This document shows positions 61,542-64,000 of a stretch of 64,000 nt of DNA, in pieces. This DNA comes from Letharia columbiana (Eukaryota > Ascomycota > Lecanoromycetes > Lecanorales > Parmeliaceae). The translations under genes and the position numbers were made by a program. The first letter of the stretch is position 1. Every line of letters starts with the position of its first letter. Below the pieces are notes generated by a model, which ran no database searches, was not told the origin of the DNA, and worked only from the letters and a program-made list of their open reading frames with translations. Location of the stretch: the NCBI RefSeq assembly GCF_014066305.1, contig NW_023501055.1:62001-126000 (forward strand). The letters run 5' to 3'.

Positions 61542-64000
61542 TATTTTAAGTATTAAATTAAGAATTAATTAATTTAGAATAATAATAAACTCTTTTTATA
61601 TCGCTTTTAATATTATATACTCGATTTATATATAAAATAAGAATTAATTAATATTATAAATAGAATATAGCTATTATTATATCGATACTTAAGTAAGATT
61701 AATCTCTAATTAAATCTTCTTATAAAGTAGTTATTAGAGAAGATTCTTTATATATAATATTTTAAATTTATTATAAATCGTAATTTATATTTTATTCGTC
61801 GAGATTTTTAGTTTATAGCGGCGTTAATAGGCGAGAATAGAACTTTTAATTCTATCGCTAAAATTAATAACTTTTAATCTCTTATCTAAGATTATAAAAT
61901 AGACTTATTAAAAGCTAATCTTCGATAGAGAGATAAAATAATTATTAATCTTTATAAAGTATTTCTATTAAAGTATATTTAGTCTTTATATATATAGAAT
62001 TAAAAGTAATAAATATTAGTTTAATAAAATAATATTAGAAATTAGTTTATTAATAATATAGTCGATTTGAGAAGAGTACTTATTATATATTATTCTAGCT
62101 AAAACTATAAAGATTATATATATCGAGTTTTATATATCTTTTAAAACTCTAATACCCTTATTTTATAAAACTTATTAAATTTTAGAATTAAACTTTTTTA
62201 TATTTTTTAAATTAACTTTCTTTAATAATAAATAATAGAATATTAATATTATTAATAATTTCGTAATAATTAGAGAAGATTTAACTTAAAGAATTTATAT
62301 AAATATCTTTTTTTATCGCTATTAGATAGCTTATATTAACTTTAAAATATAATTAAACTAATTAAAGAATTAAATTATTTAAGAGTTAATAAACGCTAAA
62401 ATATATAGAGAGCTTTAAATATATAATATTAGAATATTTTTAATTAGAATAATTTATATTAATTCGAAAAAGTTAATTACTCTATTAATTATAATTATAA
62501 TACTTTTATTAATAATAGCTTATAGATTAATTATCTTAATTTTATTCTCTTTTATTTAATAATAAGTATAAAAATCGCGGATAGTATTTTAGACTTTATT
62601 ATTCTATATTAATTTATAATATTTTTTTTCTAACTTATCGTATATTACTAAGAGTATATATAAAAATTATAAAATAAATTTAAAAAGAGATATTATAAAG
62701 ATAGTTTTAATTATTACTTTATTTTTAAGAAATAAATAAAATTATAATTAATTTTATATTAATTTCTTAGTCTTTTATAGAATTTTAGCTTAAAAATCGT
62801 CTAATTAATAATTAATATTTATCTTAATCGATATCTCTAGATATTTATAAAGATTATTAAAGGAAATTTTCTTTATATTAATAATATAAATATAAGCGAT
62901 ATTTCTTATATATAGTATATATAACTTATTTTAATTAATTCTCGCGTTAATTATAGCGTAATAAATCTTTAAAATCGCTATTATAGCGTTTATCTCTTTT
63001 TAAAATTATATAATAATTATAATATTATTAATATATATTATTATTTTTAATACTCTATTTCTTATTTATACTCTTAAAATTTAAAGATTATAAATAATAT
63101 ATTAAATTAGATTTTTAATTATAATTACGAATAGAGGGTAACTTAAAAAGTTTCTCTATTTTATATTACTTTATATTATAATTATTTCTTTAATATAATT
63201 ATTAATATAAATCTTAATTTTAGCTTTTTTATAGATAAATTATATTTAAATAATAAATTTTTTAAATATATCTAATTCTTTTAGAATCGCTAGAAGAAAC
63301 TCGTAATTAATTTAATTATATATTTTTTTCTAATCGAGAAAGAGAATAGCGATTTTCTCTTATTTCTATAATAATTTTTTAATAGATTTATACTTAGCTA
63401 TTAGATATTAAATTATTTTAATATTATTATTTATTAATCTCTTTAATAAGAAGATTAATTATTATTTATTAATTATCTTATCTAAAGCCTTTATTAAACG
63501 TTATATTAAAATATTTATAAAGATCTTATAATTTATATTTATAATAAATAGAAGATAATAATTCTTAATATTAATTTATTTATCTTTATTCTTAAAAAGA
63601 ATAATTAGAATTTTATTCGTCTAATATTTTAAAAGTTTTTATTCTTATTATATCTAATTATAGAAGAAGATTAATTATATAATAATAATTAGAATTTTCC
63701 TCTTCTTCTTTTTTTTATATTTTATAATAATCTTATAGAACTCGCTTAGAAGATTATCTTTATCTAATAAAGTTTTTAAGAACACTTAATAAATAGTAGT
63801 TTATATCTCTTAAACTTTAATAGAGTCTTTTATTTTAATAATATTTATTAAATTTATTTAATCTATTATATATTATAGAATTTCGTCTTAGACGTTTTTA
63901 TTTAAAGGTTTTATATTATAAAGATTTCGATAGTAATCTATTATTACTCTAAGAATACCTTTCGAATTTATATATATCTCTTTTTAATTATTTTTTAAAA
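61542..64000 (-). mobile_element. LINE copy 3 (minus strand), continuing past the window edge
   Basis: The reverse complement matches LINE copies 1 and 2. 61560-61640 pairs with about 60720-60830 of copy 2, and the window end at 64000 pairs with about 4942 of copy 1. With 47930-48644 this gives about 3.2 kb of the 3' half. The YADD site falls at about 63025-63038. It is the oldest layer of the nest and is RIP-saturated. Confidence 0.8.

Noticed and set aside
1..64000. Mitochondrial DNA or an AT-rich bacterial or protist genome
   Set aside because: The low GC comes from specific loss of CpA and TpG with CpG kept, paralogous copies differ by transitions, and no mitochondrial or bacterial genes, tRNAs or long open frames exist.

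Overview
This window is a gene-free, very AT-rich block of repeats from a fungal genome. No intact gene, rRNA or tRNA could be supported. Over most of its length CpA and TpG are almost absent, TpA is in great excess, and CpG and GpC survive. That is the signature of repeat-induced point mutation (RIP), so the source is most likely a filamentous ascomycete (Pezizomycotina). The species cannot be named from this sequence. Open frames of about 60 codons occur only in a few short islands that kept CpA and TpG, and none looks like a real gene.

Layout. Positions 1-8431: one copy of an unidentified repeat (here 'E'), split by a 6.25 kb non-LTR retrotransposon (LINE copy 1, + strand, 12 bp target duplication). 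8425-10550: the 5' part of a Ty1/copia element (copia-B: LTR, primer site, integrase). 10551-18639: mostly unrecognised RIPed DNA with small tandem arrays. 18640-21205: second copy of E, split by a 435 bp insertion ('F', 5 bp duplication). 21206-24440: 3' half of a second copia family (copia-A: reverse transcriptase and RNase H), carrying a 662 bp TA-flanked MITE. 24441-26726: minisatellites and LTR-like repeats. 26727-32048: two direct copies of a 0.55 kb terminal-inverted-repeat element around 4.2 kb of degenerate sequence. 32049-46134: degenerate sequence with in-frame tandem repeats, a second MITE copy, a 0.3 kb tandem duplication, dispersed repeats 'F', 'H' and 'K', and an un-RIPed island holding a different MITE. 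46135-46787: a fully RIPed third copy of the 662 bp MITE.

47930-64000 is a three-layer nest. A minus-strand LINE (copy 3, running off the right edge) is interrupted by a plus-strand LINE (copy 2, about 15 bp duplication). That LINE is in turn interrupted by a complete copia-A element (50029-56670, two 139 bp LTRs, TAGAT duplication). LINE copy 1 supplies the empty site for copia-A, copia-A supplies the empty site for the 662 bp MITE, and E copy 1 supplies the empty site for F. The order of insertion can therefore be read directly.

The features work together only as a record of invasion and defence: retrotransposons and MITEs inserted into one another and RIP destroyed their coding capacity. 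Some short elements escaped or arrived later. Domain names rest on reading degenerate frames by eye with RIP transitions in mind. Elements that could not be matched are left unnamed.
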